A DNA stretch of 64,000 nt from Zhengitettix transpicula (GCA_037074705.1 CM073591.1:91361532-91425531); one strand, 5' to 3'. Shown: positions 23,650 to 35,636, counted from the stretch's first letter. Numbers and translations are program-made. The notes: a model not told the origin generated them from the sequence alone.

Positions 23650-23960
23650 TCGGAGACGTGTCAGGTAGCCAGTTTGACCGGAAATATGGCAAAGCAAAAG
23701 TAAAGTTATGGAAAATGGCTTTTGTCGGAAATTATTATTTTTCGCGGTCAATGAAATTAATAGTGTTTCTCCCGATATTGTTTCTGTATGATTTCAACCG
23801 CTTACTGGGGACGGTGGGTTGTATGGACGTTACATGGAAGAAACGAGAAAACAACCGAGATTGTTGTCGAATCAGGGGCTTTGGAAGTCGTTGAGTTTCA
23901 TTATGACATTCAACATAACTGTTAGGTTAAGTTAAGCTCATGATGAAATTTCTACCAAGC
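23650..23960 (+). repeat. Helitron-type internal fragment
   Basis: Contains CGGTCAATGAAATTAATAGT, TTTCTCCCGATATTGTTTCT, GATTTCAACC, ACAACCGAGATTG, AATCAGGGGCTTTGGAAGTC and TTATGACATTCAA. The same blocks occur in the same order at 7485-7895 and repeatedly at 52160-52960. The frame at 23658-23894 runs through this repeat and is not a gene. Confidence 0.6.
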
Positions 23961-24330
23961 TTTATGAATACGTTATTTATGAACCGGGAAGAATCACCTG
24001 TTCCGAAAAAAAAAAACCGAATACTTGTAGAGTATTATGTATGCTATTTATATAAATAAAGAGATGTTCGTGATCTACCTCATGGTGTGTTTATGATTCA
24101 CTTAAATGTTTGGTAAAATCTTTGGTTCTCTTTTTACGATATTCTAACTTTATAATTTTTTGTTTCTCATTAATAATTATTGTTATTAAATTGTTCACTT
24201 TGTGATCCATTAATTAAATATTATGTTAAATAAAGATGTAGAGAAATACTCCAAGCGAAGAAAACAAATAAAATAAGAAAAAAACAGAAAGAGAGGGGCA
24301 GTGTGAAAGAAACAAGTTTGGTTGAAGAGG

Positions 24331-24474
24331 TGACGTGAAAAATCGTCAGGAAGTTGAGACAAAGATGTAAAAACTCCAACGTTGGAAAGTTGGAAACTCC
24401 AACGTTTCGAACACTTTCCAAAGTTGGAGTTTATACATCTTTCTCTGAACTTCCTGACGATTTTTCACGTTCAC
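24331..24474. repeat. Long imperfect palindrome (fold-back)
   Basis: The left arm begins TGACGTGAAAAATCGTCAGG and runs through AAGTTGAGACAAAGATG and AAACTCCAACGTTGGAAAG. The right arm is its reverse complement with few mismatches: CTTTCCAAAGTTGGAGTTT, CATCTTTCTCTGAACTT, CCTGACGATTTTTCACGT. Arms are about 58 bp around a centre with CGTTTCGAAC. A CGAAACGTTGG string at the centre (minus strand) resembles hammerhead/Penelope termini, but no complete core is present. Confidence 0.85.
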
Positions 24475-24514
24475 AGTTTCTGTACTGTTCGTATAAATGG
24501 AAACATTGAAGTAT

Positions 24515-24940
24515 TCTCTCACAGGCAGAACCTTTCTATAGAGACGGAGAGGGCTACAGGCACCTCGGCCTGTTTTGAGGGGTTTATGTTCCAGGGTCAC
24601 AGATCTTGGACATACTGTAAGAGTTTTTTCTCTGTTCTCATTGGAACAGTAGGCCAGCTGCCTCCTAAACTGGTCGAGGCACGGAGAAGGGAATGCTGCG
24701 TCTCCACAGCAAATCACTCTCCCGCTATCGGAAGGGCGTGGGACAAGTACCCAATGGTTTGTCCTGCATTACGTTTAGGGTAATGCCGGGTAGGATCCTT
24801 AAGCTATAGCCCGGGGGCCCTAGTTGACTCTTGTCTATCTTTCTCTACCCTTCCGCATCCCCCCTGTAAAATCCCTTCCTATGCTATGAAAGGGGCGTTG
24901 CCACCATGTGGATCACCCTCATGTAGCCTGTTACCCCTCT
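24515..24940 (+). repeat. S-repeat copy 8
   Basis: Plus orientation, from CTCTCACAGGCAGAACCTTT through GGCCAGCTGCCTCCTAAA and GCCGGGTAGGATCCTTAA to CATGTAGCCTGTTACCCCTC. It lacks the ACCTACCTGATGCAGG block between CCCAATG and TTTGTCCTGC (small deletion). There is no clear A tail. A second copy follows directly. Confidence 0.87.
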
Positions 24941-24945
24941 AACGT

Positions 24946-25187
24946 AATCGGAAGGGCGTGGGACGAGTATCAATCGCCTGACCTACCTGATGCAGGTTTT
25001 CTAGGGTTTGTCCTGCATCTCTTTTACGCAAATGCCGGGTAGGATTCTTAAACTACAACCCTGGGGCCCCAGGTTACCCTTGGCTACCTTCCTCTACCAT
25101 TTCGCATCCCCCCTTTCAAATCCATTCCTATGCTATTAAAGAGGAGTAGCCAGCACGTGGATTACCCTCATGTAGCCTGTAACTGTA
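24946..25187 (+). repeat. S-repeat copy 9, in tandem with copy 8
   Basis: Starts internally at ATCGGAAGGGCGTGGGACGA and runs to CATGTAGCCTGTAACTGT with the tail AAAAAAA. It is head-to-tail with copy 8 and only a few bases lie between them. It has the GATGCAGG block missing from copy 8, so it is not simply a recent duplicate of it. Confidence 0.87.
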
Positions 25188-26262
25188 AAAAAATAGCAAC
25201 TTAAAATTAGAAAGACTGTGATTTTATACATATAAAATGTAACAGAAGTATGGAACGGACACTAGAAAACATATGTAACGGTAATACATAACGTGTTCTT
25301 GGCAAAAGACAAACCAAAAGGAGTACGTTACGTATAAGATAAATTGATTGTAAATATAGTTACTCAATAACAACCAGGCCAATCGTAACAGAATAATAAG
25401 GATCAGTTGTAATGTAAATGGGCCAACACAAGGACATAGTGCAAAGTAATTCAAGTGGCCAAAAGACCGTATACATGTCTTAAAAATTTATATGATGTTA
25501 TACAAACGATTTTATATTAATATATATAATGTTATTTCTTGCTTCCTACAGGCATTCTACAAAATTTACACTTATATCCATTAATTTTAATATATTGCAA
25601 GTATCCTCGTATTATAGTTCCGATAAGAAACGCAGATGAAGAAACGAACCAAGATTCTCATTACTCGTAGCCCACAAATCACAACGCAGTCTGTCCTAAT
25701 AATACGAAAGCACAAAGCAACTTGTAACGACGGTAACCGTCATTGCGTGGTTCACTCGCAACCTGTCATCTGCGCAAGGAGTACGCAAACGTCATCTGCA
25801 ATAGTACTCAATCTTCCTGCGTTTGCACAACTGTGGCTCCAAGGATGCCCATCCCCGAGGTCACAGACATTCACCAAATATATATTCTTCATACAAAAGC
25901 AGCAAACTTCCAGGACAAAAACAGTATCTATTTTATATTCATATACTTTTCGGCTCTCATTGCACACTCCCTCATATGTACACGTCAGAAACTAGGACAT
26001 TATCAGCGTTTCGTTTATCTTATATATGCCTATATATAATCTATAATTATTGAATGTATGACTCATAACTTCATCCAAAATATTTTAAAAATATATGTAA
26101 CTGATTTTAAAAATCTTATCATAAAGCAGCATTAATAATTAAGAGAATAAATATCAAATAAATAAATATCCATACTCATTATGGGATTATTTAAACTTTA
26201 ATTTTCTTTATTATGTTTTTCCGCAAACATGTACTTCAATGAAGAACTCTAAAATTCAATTT
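25188..26262. other. No supported feature
   Basis: Overlapping frames at 25636-26053 on the plus strand show no motif, and composition is otherwise AT-rich. I see no reason to call a gene. Confidence 0.4.
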
Positions 26263-26885
26263 ATGAATTAAATCAACGCAATAAATGTCGTTATTAACTA
26301 ACTTAAAAGTAAATTTTAAATCTTTAGAGCAACGTTTAGATTCCAGAGGAGGGATTTTCAATGCTGTAGCAATAATTGTTTTTATAATTATAATTTATAA
26401 TGGGTCAAGAAAATTCATTATATAAGACATGATTCTAAAAAAATTGTGTTGTACAATTACAATTTTCTTCATAAATATACTTGTGAATGGTGGCAAAACT
26501 ATAGATCCAAACATTAATCATGGTAAAGCGTGCATCGTGTCAATAGATTTACTAATATGTCCTTGAAATGTCAATTTTGTATCTAAAATTATCCCAAAGT
26601 CTTTAATGGCATTGACTCTTTCCAAGACATAACCATAAATATTATACAGAAAAATCACAACGTGTCTAGGTCTTGAGAATGTAATTGTTTTACATTTCGA
26701 TATATTTAATTTCATATCTTTCTATCTACATCATTTACAAATATCATTCAAGTATTCTTGTAAATCAATACAATCTCATTGTATTTAATGTATTTATATA
26801 TTTTAAGATCATTTGCAAACAGGAAAGATTTAATGTTTATATCAATAACCCCATAGTTTTTATCCGTCGTCTATTTATATAAAAA
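26263..26885 (-). mobile_element. LINE relic L5 (reverse-transcriptase palm end)
   Basis: Minus-strand LINE. Reading downward: SFLFANDLKIYKYI (YADD position, altered to FAND), then MKLNISKCKTITFSR, YVLERVNAIKDFGIILDTKL and TFQGHIS. With frameshifts it continues into FSDPL and ALKIPPLESKRCSKDLKF, FKLVNNDIYC near 26300. This order is typical of CR1/Jockey-like LINEs after the catalytic site. The catalytic Asp-Asp is mutated and frames are broken; it is a dead, truncated copy. Confidence 0.8.
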
Positions 26886-28385
26886 ATACCTTTTAAATAT
26901 TTATCCAAAATTATTGATTTTGTTAATTGCTCAAAAATTCGAACAAAACAAAGAAATAATTTTGAGGAAATGAACCAAAAAATTATTTTTAATAATACTT
27001 TTATAAATATATCTATGTATCTCACATCAGTTAAATAATTGAATGTAAAGGAGTTTGGACAAGACAGGCAGTGGAAAATATGAAGGAAATAATTTAACAA
27101 TTGCAGGAATAGCGTATAAAGTGAAAGAAGACAACACAATAATTAATAAGTTTATCCAACTGGTTAAAATTTGGTTCAGGTTTGAAGTTTCCTATTTTAG
27201 AGTGAGTTCTGGAACGCGAAAACTATTCAAGTTTCGGTTTTCATTGTCCAATGAGTGAATTTCCGATTTTAACTTACTGTACCTTAAGCTGTAGGCAAGT
27301 GACACACGCAATTCAAGCGAAGCTCCTTGGTATTCAAGTAAACGAAGCGCCTCAGGAATGCTTGAAAAAAATATGAGTCATTGAAGGTAAGAACATTATT
27401 TCCAAGTTAAATCATATACACGGAAAAGTGTTGTGTGAATTTGAGGTACTTAGTATCTGATACCTTGTTTTACATTAATTTCCACGAAGCTGACACCAGC
27501 TTAATTACTTCGCTTAACTAGCTTAAAGTGAGTGAAGTACAATTTTTTATGATATGATATGAAGAATGATTACTATATTCGAGGAAGGAATCCTGTGAAA
27601 AGGGTGACGTTACCTTAGATTTAAAATTCAATTTCCAGAGAAAATATTGTTGAATGTTATCAAGTGATTTGGAGCTCGGAGAACGTGCATTTTAGAAGTG
27701 ACGGTGAGAGAGAATTACAGTAAACTAAGTAGGCGAGAGAGATTGTCATGTAGATCAGCGAAAACGATGTTGGTCTTCAGGGAGGAGACCCAAAGGTGCA
27801 ACCCTCGTGGGCATGGACCTAGTTGGTTCGGCATAGCCACACAAAAACGACTGCTTCCGCTTATTACGTCATTAAGAGTTTTCCTATCGCCCTTGTCTAT
27901 CTCCCGTCATCATTTTCTTGTCGCTCCATCCCTCTTGGCTCTCCATCTTCTTCCACAAATCAGACAATGGATTTTTCGAATAATACTATCTCTGTTCAAT
28001 AATAGAAGGCGAGCTTTGTGTGCGACGGTTCTCTCTGTTCGAGGAAAGGATTCTAAGTAGAGACCACAGAGGCGGTATCAGTCCTTATCAGTATTTACGA
28101 GACAGAGAGATGTGGTAATCGCAGCGCTCGCCAGCTCAGGACTCGTTATCTCCGCTGACGCCAGCCTGTACCTGCGACTACGACTGCGACTGCGACTCCG
28201 GATACGACTAGCATTTCACTGTCTACGCATCTCTTAAATTTCCGATCGTACGATCAATTTCGAGAGTTATATCTATTTCAATTTACCTAATTTATATTGT
28301 TTCTGATTCATTCATTTTGAACAGTCTACATTATTCTTAATACAGTCCATTCGTCCGTTATTTACCTCACACTATCTTCCTCTAT
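26886..28385. other. No supported gene
   Basis: AT-rich to 27660; then a GC-richer stretch, 27690-28230, with a 120-codon frame (27698-28060) of no recognisable family and an imperfect CGACTGCGACTG run near 28180. It could be an exon or a repeat; I cannot decide. Confidence 0.4.
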
Positions 28386-28621
28386 TGAATAAGAAATATA
28401 ACCAATACAGACAAAAAAAGGGTAATATAAATACCACACAACGTTTCTGGGATACTTGTTCCTTTCCTCAGTTGCTAAAAAGAGCTTAGAGAAACACAAC
28501 TGCACTGGTCAGTTGACAACAGTCAAAAGCCCAGGACAAGGACAAGGGACAAGGATCCCAGAAACGTTGTGTGGTATTTATATTACCCTTTTTTTGGTCT
28601 GTATTGGCTATCTTTCTTATT
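28386..28621. mobile_element. Penelope-type terminal fold-back, no coding part
   Basis: Inverted repeat with arms of about 85 bp. Both arms contain GGGTAATATAAATACCACAC and AACGTTTCTGGGAT preceded by a run of A, and the outer parts (GAATAAGAAA and CCAATACAGAC) match too. The left arm on its minus strand carries CTGAGGA (28465-28471), a GGAAC/GTATCCC region and GAAAC (28442-28446), a hammerhead-like core. The same arms flank the GIY-YIG relic at 39855-40425, so this is probably a deleted derivative of that element. Confidence 0.7.
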
Positions 28622-28814
28622 CATTATTTTCTATCAGACGTAAATATTTTCATTTTATCTTCATCTATTGTTTGACTTCATGGATTGTAATCTAAGAACA
28701 CTGAAATAGATCAATTTTTAAGGGATTTTTTAAAAATTAAAATTAAATAATCTCTGTTTACGTTGTTGGACATTAATAATTTCTTTATTTAGCTCAATAG
28801 TTTATTAAACTGAG

Positions 28815-29320
28815 TTTCATTTTTAAGAACAACATCGACGAGCTCAACAAACCAATCTGATAATATAGACGCCAATAATACTGAACAGAATACAAGTACT
28901 AATCCACCCAAAAAAAAAATCATTCATGATCATAAATATAAGGCGTTTAGTGAAATCCAGTAAAAATATTATATGAAGAATAAAACAGTGCCCCACCTAC
29001 CCCTTTGGAACACTTGAAGACAATAATACTAAAAGCTATGGACTCAAAAAACATTATTAGAGATTATCAAATAACATCTACATCATTCACAAATATATTG
29101 GAATCATGTTACCCACACACAAAGGATAAAACGACAAAAATTAGAATTACAACGCTGAAGAAATTGGTTAAGAAACAAAAGAGTGATTCATATTCAGAAG
29201 CAGACGCCTCCTCCTAATAAAAACAGACTATGAGAATACTACAGTGGAATTTAAACAGACTCAGTTTCAAACAATTTAATTTAATGAATGAAAAATATAA
29301 TTTATACTTCATATTGTGAA
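28815..29320 (+). mobile_element. LINE relic L6, ORF1-ORF2 junction
   Basis: The end of a LINE ORF1 (frames with NIDANNTEQNTSTNPPKKK, then KTIILKAMDSKNIIRDYQIT and TTLKKLVKKQKSDSYSEAD, stop at 29215) is followed 13 bp later by ATG at 29230, giving MRILQWNLNRLSFKQFNLM. That matches the usual start of the LINE apurinic endonuclease (M-R-I-x-Q-W-N). The frame stops at about 29318 and the rest of ORF2 is absent. It is the only 5' LINE part seen in the window. Confidence 0.65.
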
Positions 29321-30117
29321 GGTAAATTATTTACAAATGTACTACTATATAACACACATTTGAAACGTATAATTAATCTCTATTAGTAAAAATGAATACC
29401 ATTCCTATGAACATAAAATTGTGTAACATTATCTGAAAGTGAAAAAAATAATTCAATATGTACTGTTGTTCTCTTTCCGTGACATGTTAAACAAACTTTT
29501 TAAACTGATTCTTTTTATTTTTATTATCGGAATGAATAATGTATGGTAACAAATCTTATGTAAATAAGCACTTCTGAATTATGTATTAGGTCACCTCATT
29601 CTAGACGAGACGAGTATAAAACATATTGAAAACAGAAGTTTCATTTTTCTTTTCTCTATTCTTTCGATATCAGAATTTAATTTATATCTTAAGAACCCAG
29701 GAAGTTCTTTAAATAAATTTTACTTCTATAATATTAGAAGTATGCTTTATATAACTATGTGCCGTTGAGCTTAGATCGGTGTGCAAACTATAAGAACAGT
29801 CATCTGATAAACTTAAAAACCATTATAATTTCTGTGTGTTAAGATTGTACCAGGAGTTTTGTCGAAACGGTGTTAAAATGGCGGCCGTCTATGTGAGGGC
29901 CGCACACGCAATCAATGAGGCAGGCATTTAACTGACATAACTCGTAATCAAGCATATTTTGTAATTAACACATTAGAATATAAAAATCTGGACAAGACAG
30001 GGAATCGAACTCAAAATAAGTTGTATTTTTCAACCGTTGTTATTTCTTCAGTAAATGAATATGAGATTAAGCTATATTAATGGATGAACAAATTCCAGTA
30101 ATTAGAAGAGTGTTTAA
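29321..30117. other. No supported feature
   Basis: AT-rich, with an isolated AAAATGGCGGCCG patch near 29876 that lacks an extended open frame. Confidence 0.45.
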
Positions 30118-30201
30118 ATGGTTTTTAATGCAATCCTTAGTTATCAGTTTTACTATCCTACTATGGTATTTATCAAGCATGGATATGTTTATCGTTTTCA
30201 A

Positions 30202-30434
30202 ATGACGAAAAACTGGAGTGTGGGGGACGATAATACGGAGGATGTCCCGGAACACGACAGAATGTACAAATGCAATACGCTTCCCTCACCATCGCTAGCA
30301 GATGCCATGAATTACGCAGAGTTATGCAAGGTCCGAGAACCGGTTGCCAAAGATTTCAAGGATGGGGCGTCGGTAATGCTTGTTCCTCCTGCCCCAAAAT
30401 CCCAGAGACCCGACAACTACGCTTTTGCTGAAAG
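30202..30434 (+). CDS. Candidate host-gene exon, product unknown
   Basis: The frame from ATG 30202 (context TTCAAATGA) reads MTKNWSVGDDNTEDVPEHDR, then LPSPSLADAMNYAELCKV, VAKDFKDGASVMLVPPAPK and RPDNYAFAE. It runs into GCTGAAAG|GTAAAG, a good splice donor at 30435 that splits a codon, and stops one codon later. Composition is more balanced than the surroundings, low complexity is absent, and no repeat partner was seen in the window. The frame is also open upstream to 30118, so the exon could start at an acceptor (for example TTATCAG near 30145) instead. I do not recognise the family. The next exon was not found. Confidence 0.45.
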
Positions 30435-31164
30435 GTAAAGGTAACCAACAGATCGCTTAAAAGAAATTCTTTAAGCGAAAATCAATGGATTATAGTTTAT
30501 TTTCATTCGATTGTTTATTTCATGTTGGAAGACGTTTAATAGTGTTCCTTTCTTCGCAATAGTTACTATGGTTTATCTCAGAGAAAAAACTTAAAATCCA
30601 TTTGCAGAAATTCTTGGACGTTTTCGCTAAACTCTACTGTCCTCGGAAATAAAATTGTCTTCTTTTTTAATTGCGTCCATAAATTCTAGAAAATACGTAT
30701 TATGTGGGAAAAAAAGACTATTATCTTACTAATGCAGAATTTTTCGTTCACAAATCCTTCGTGTCACTTGTCATTTGCTTGTTTAACGCACCAGGACGTT
30801 TCTATTTACTATGATTTAGCTCGTAATCAGACGTAAAACGTAATCTGGAAGAATAAGCAGAACAATATAATTGAAACGACAATATTAGGAGAGAAGCGAA
30901 TGTGTGAAGCAGCATTCAACCTTCGAATACTACTTATTCGACAGATCTCCGTTTTAACCAAATGAAATTGGTAACGCAGTGAGACTTGCGTTATCGATCA
31001 CGATCAACGAGTGAATTTCAAACCACCGTGTTTATCCAAAAAAACTATTTTATTTGTTTGCACACAAATGAGGGTTGACCCAATAAAGTATTCTTGCTCC
31101 TGGAGTTAAAACTAATAATATTGTTTTGAGAACTTAGACCTTGATTACAGTATAGAAATATTGA
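30435..31164. other. Intergenic or intronic; small hairpin
   Basis: A hairpin TCGCTTAAAAGAA / TTCTTTAAGCGA lies at about 30454-30479, just behind the candidate exon. Otherwise nothing recognisable. Confidence 0.45.
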
Positions 31165-31417
31165 TTTTTTTAAGGGTAACAGGCTACATGAGGATACTGC
31201 ACATGGTGGCAACTCCCCTTTAATAGCATAGGAAGGGATTTTAAAGGGGGGATGCGAAAGGGTAGAGGAAGGTAGCCAAGGGTTAACTAGGGCCCCCGGG
31301 CTATGATTTAAGGATCTTACCCGGCATTCGCCTAAAAGTAATGAAGGGAAAACCCTACATCAGGTAGGTCGGGCATTGGGTACTTGTCCCACGCCTTTCC
31401 GACAGCGGGAGAGGAGT
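31165..31417 (-). repeat. S-repeat copy 10 (5'-truncated)
   Basis: Minus orientation: ATTTTTTTAAGGGTAACAGG, CTACATGAGG, through CTATGATTTAAGGATCTTAC and GTAGGTCGGGCATTGGGTAC to GACAGCGGGAGAGGAGTT. Lost bases near 31350 remove one GAAAAACCTGC unit. The flanks TTGATTTTTTT and TTGAATTTTTTT may be a duplicated target, but the T runs make this uncertain. Confidence 0.88.
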
Positions 31418-33303
31418 TGAATTTTTTTAAAATAATTTAAATTTGTTACGTCTCGACTTGCCTGTAGATCTTTGTCAAACACAGGTTGTAAATAATCTGA
31501 GTTTAGAAACCAATTTGAAGATACAAAGATATAAATACAGGTGACGCATGTCACAGATTCCGTAGTAAAAATTCATATATGTTATAAAGACCAATCTTTT
31601 CATGTTTGGTTTTTATGGAATTTACAGTCTTAAAATATTATTTTTAGTCAAGTTGGGTCGTTAATTACAATTATAGTGAATTATAATAATTTTTAAACTG
31701 TTTTTATATCTGTAAATTAAGTAAGTTATATTGTAAACTTAGCCTACATATATTTATTTAATTTTCTGTTTAATATAAAATTGCGATAAATTAACATTCG
31801 CGGAATCAGATAGTTTGTAACAACAAATATACTTATTATTTATTGATTATGACCCGTAGTGTACCTTGAGAAGTATTAAGGTTATTTAAATGGGAGAATA
31901 ATAGGTGTTTTCGTCAACAAAACAAGATTTAAATAATATTTTAGTTTTGCGTCTGTTTCTTTATTAATAATATATATATTTAACGACCTGTTTAAGGCAC
32001 TTTATTAATACTTATTATTTAAATCTGTTAAAAAAGTATTTTATTAATGATTCAAGATTTTCCTAAATTTTCAAATATAATTTATTTACTTGTTAGTTGG
32101 TAAAAACCAATAGAAGGAAAAACCCTTTAAATCCGATTATGAAGATCGAACGAAGTTAAATATTAATAAGACATATCGCGACCAGAAGCTATAGATAGAT
32201 GTGCAAGGTGCAATGTTTATTCTAAATATGTTCTGCGTTTCTGTAACCCATAAATCCTTTATATTTTATTGAATTTTTGTAGTTTAGCAAAAGCATAGGC
32301 CTTTTGTGGTGACGACAAAGCCTGTTGAGTTTTTAACGAGTGGAGCCTGCGAGGAAAGGAGTGAAGTGGTTTTACGGGGTCTGGTTATGTGGGACAATGG
32401 CGAAGGCTGCCGCTCACCATAGCCATGTTCTATAAGCGACGGGACAAATTTCACGGAATACCGGCACAACACTATCCTACACTATCCGCGGCATTGTGCA
32501 TTGACACGAATGTATCAACACCTTTATATATAAACATTTGTTTCAAGTAAGCCTTGTCCAATAACATCCTTATAAAAACGAGACGAAAACAAATTTGCAC
32601 CCGATAATGTTGGAATAATTACATAGATGTTAACAGATTTTTTTATCGACAAGTTAGCTTCATCGAGAGCGGTGGTGGAAATGAATATCAGTTGAAACGT
32701 GCAAACAAAAAAAATTAAATAATTGTGAGTATAGTACGTACAAATAGATTAAAAATGATCATATACCATCTGGACGCTTGACAAACACAGGAATTTCGAT
32801 TACATCACTTTTGAGCCTCTGAAGCGTTAAACGTAAATATATATTAAAGTAAGTCAATTCTAAGCAATGTATAGGACGTGAGATGTAGCAAGTCGTGTCA
32901 AATGTGCAGTAGGAGAAGGGAGAATGTGGAGGGGAGCATTGTCGTTAGTTGGGAACTCTCCCTTGGCGGAGTAGCTGGAGCTATGCCACTAGCATCTATA
33001 AAAACACTAATTATATTCTTACGTCGGGATATACAGACACCAGCAAGGTGTTTCTAGCACACACTTTGTACTTAACTTTTACGGATGAGTTTTTTGGTGT
33101 ATAACACATCCTGAAATTAACACAATATATTTCCATGCATCAATGATTTCAGTATATTTTTGACACTACCAAGTTGCCGTAACAAAGATTCGTGCTAAAC
33201 TGAGCCCCGGCCTGCCTCCACTACAATTGCAGTGGACCACTGCGCATCTTATTTTAACACGACTTGATATTTCTCGCGACCTAGGTAAACATAACTAATA
33301 TAT
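31418..33303. other. No supported gene
   Basis: AT-rich to 32250; GC-richer patches at 32280-32480 and 32900-33000 have short frames without motifs. I see no repeat partner in this window. Confidence 0.4.
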
Positions 33304-33928
33304 TGTAGTGAATAACATCGGTAAGTGGCCGCCCTTTGTCCGCGGGCCTGAGAGGGAATTTATTAAAAGTTCACGTGCGCCGGAGAGGCCCCAAGAAGCC
33401 GATGGTACGCGTCCCTTTTTTTGCATCGGTTGGGGGGGGGGGGGCAGAGTAAGGGTATATACTCCGCACCCGAGAGACTGACCAGAGGGGACTGCAAGTG
33501 AAGTGAGAGAGGCGAGAGGGTGCAAAATTTGGCGAGCTGTAACGAACAAAAGTTTTGGAGTGTGGACGTCCATCGCGTGGAGGCCGAAGAAGGAGATCGT
33601 GGGGTGCTACAAGACCAGTGAGTGATCCGCTGCAAGTCGGCTGATGCTACGAGTTAAAGTAAGGGTCACCATTAACGTAAAGTGCCTTCAGACGTTAAAG
33701 ATTTCTTTATACAGTACGGAACTAAGCTCTGTTTATGAATTTCCACCGAGCCGCCCACATTACCTTGTAGAGTAGGAGGATTATATTAACCAAGCCGGAG
33801 CTAATTATTGATATTTTTTTTGCACACCATATATATCTGCTGGCGCCCAATCGATTTTTTTAATGTATTTTTTTTATATTTTTATGTAATAAAGTTTTTA
33901 TATATGGTAATAAAGTCTAATCATTACA
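33304..33928 (+). mobile_element. Possible divergent LTR-like element with primer-binding-site motif
   Basis: Begins TGTAGTGAATAAC after a short TATAT, has a GC-rich middle with a G run (33430-33444), and ends AATCATTACA after two AATAAAGT-type poly(A) signals. At 33841-33850 it has TGGCGCCCAA, the usual start of a tRNA-Lys primer-binding site in gypsy-type retrotransposons. Ends and layout resemble the TAn copies A and B, which also carry PBS-like motifs 50-130 bp before the right end. The right flank is not TA. The proline-rich minus-strand frames here follow base composition only. Confidence 0.35.
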
Positions 33929-35631
33929 TTCCCGTGTCTATCATAATTTGTCTACCACGTTGTCTGATATGACACTTTTTTTACCATGTTTAGCCATTCT
34001 CTTAATAAGTTCAACAATTTATTGAACGAATAGGCAACATCCTATAACCTATTATTTACTTTCCTCTAAAACCAATTAATTTAATTAAAAAAATATCGCA
34101 AGGAACACTTAATAACTTGTTACATATAAATAAATAAAATTAAAACTGCCCTTCTGGACACACGTATACACACTGCAGGTAAGCGGAGAAAGTAAATATA
34201 GACGTAATTAAATGGAAAGTAACGATGAGCTGGCATATACCAGAAACAGAGAAAACAAATTTGAAAAATTATTTACTAATAAACCGAGACTTCATTATAC
34301 TTTGTATTTCGAACAAAATTTATGAGGTTTTTGAGGAGGATGCCGGTAACGGGAAAGGATCCTGTAGCGATTAGAAATACCCCTGAAAGATTATCAGCTG
34401 TAAAAGTATAACTACTGATTGGGACAATCAGTTTCTGTGGTTTTGATAAATCTAAATATTTATTATTCTCAAGTCTCTAACATTAAATCTTTCGATAAAA
34501 CGTCAACTATCAAGATTATCCATTGCCTGAAGGCTCGATGTAACAAGCCAGCCTTGTTCATGACCAAGAAACGTTGGCATTCAAGACTTGGTGAGTGTGC
34601 AAATTTCCGCCGATGTTCTTTTATTTGCACAGTTGGCATCGTTTGCGTGTTTTATCGCCGACTGAGCGGAAATTGGAGCTCGAGATCACTGTAAACCACT
34701 CAATACACGAGTAGCACTTTCATATTATTAAGCTCTCTTCTTTGCACGCGAGGTTCTGTATGTTAAGTAAAATAATAAGTAAATAATAATTTGGCTAGTT
34801 TTCATAGATAGCACCAAAGTAGAATTGGTGAATCCAGGGTCGTAAATAATTGATAAATTTTATGATATACGTCGGCATTATATTAAACATTTTCTGAGAA
34901 ATACGAATAAATACTACACTTTCAATAGTTGAAAGCCAGATTGGTCTGCTTTCAGAATTCAGACTAAGATAAAATATTAGTTTTCTACATATTTTAATAA
35001 ATATAGGTTCCGCCTCTTAAAATATTGCAATGATTCAAAATGCAGAAAGTGCTAAACTTTATCCGTATTGGGCCATATATATCTCTCTTACATTGTCAGA
35101 ATTGGAACGTAGAACCCAAAAAATGGTTTATCTATTCCTCAACTTTCCAAGAATTCAATTAATTGTCTTTCGGAGGGCAACGAAGAAACATGATTTGACT
35201 GAGGGAGTCGTATATGTGCATACTTAAATGTCCGTGATTGTTGTGAGGAAAAATAAGGTGGAAACACTAGATTAAAAATTTCATATTTGTGTTCTACTTT
35301 CAGTTGCGATTCTGGACTATATTTTTCACAACATTTCCTTTTTTATTTCTTGATCAGTTTAAATGCTTATGTTACATACCCATAATTAGATTCGTATTTC
35401 AAGTCACCTTCTTACTGATTTCGATATTCGGCAACCTAATTTCCAGGCAATCTGATCGCTTGAATTTTGTGGTACAAGCCATCGGTGACCAGGAGCCTAC
35501 TGATTGGAGTTTTAAAGTTTCTCTGAAGTCGTGGTGATACAAAAAAACTACATGAGATCTATTCCTTGCTTGAGCAGTGACAATCATAATATTTGTTTTG
35601 ACCGAAAGGCTCACAATACATCTCTGAGATA

Positions 35632-35636
<5 letters not shown>
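33929..35636. other. No supported gene
   Basis: AT-rich; frames at 34419-34694, 35030-35227 and 35289-35537 have no recognisable motif. No repeat partner was noticed. Confidence 0.45.

Noticed and set aside
25636..25995. 119-codon plus-strand frame
   Set aside because: Competing frames overlap it on both strands and nothing in the peptide is recognisable.
27698..28060. 120-codon plus-strand frame
   Set aside because: Basic, low-information peptide without a recognisable family; an open frame of this size is possible by chance in this GC-richer patch.
33295..33635. Proline-rich minus-strand frames of about 90 codons
   Set aside because: The region contains a long G run and LTR-like signals; the peptide composition follows base composition and no motif is present.
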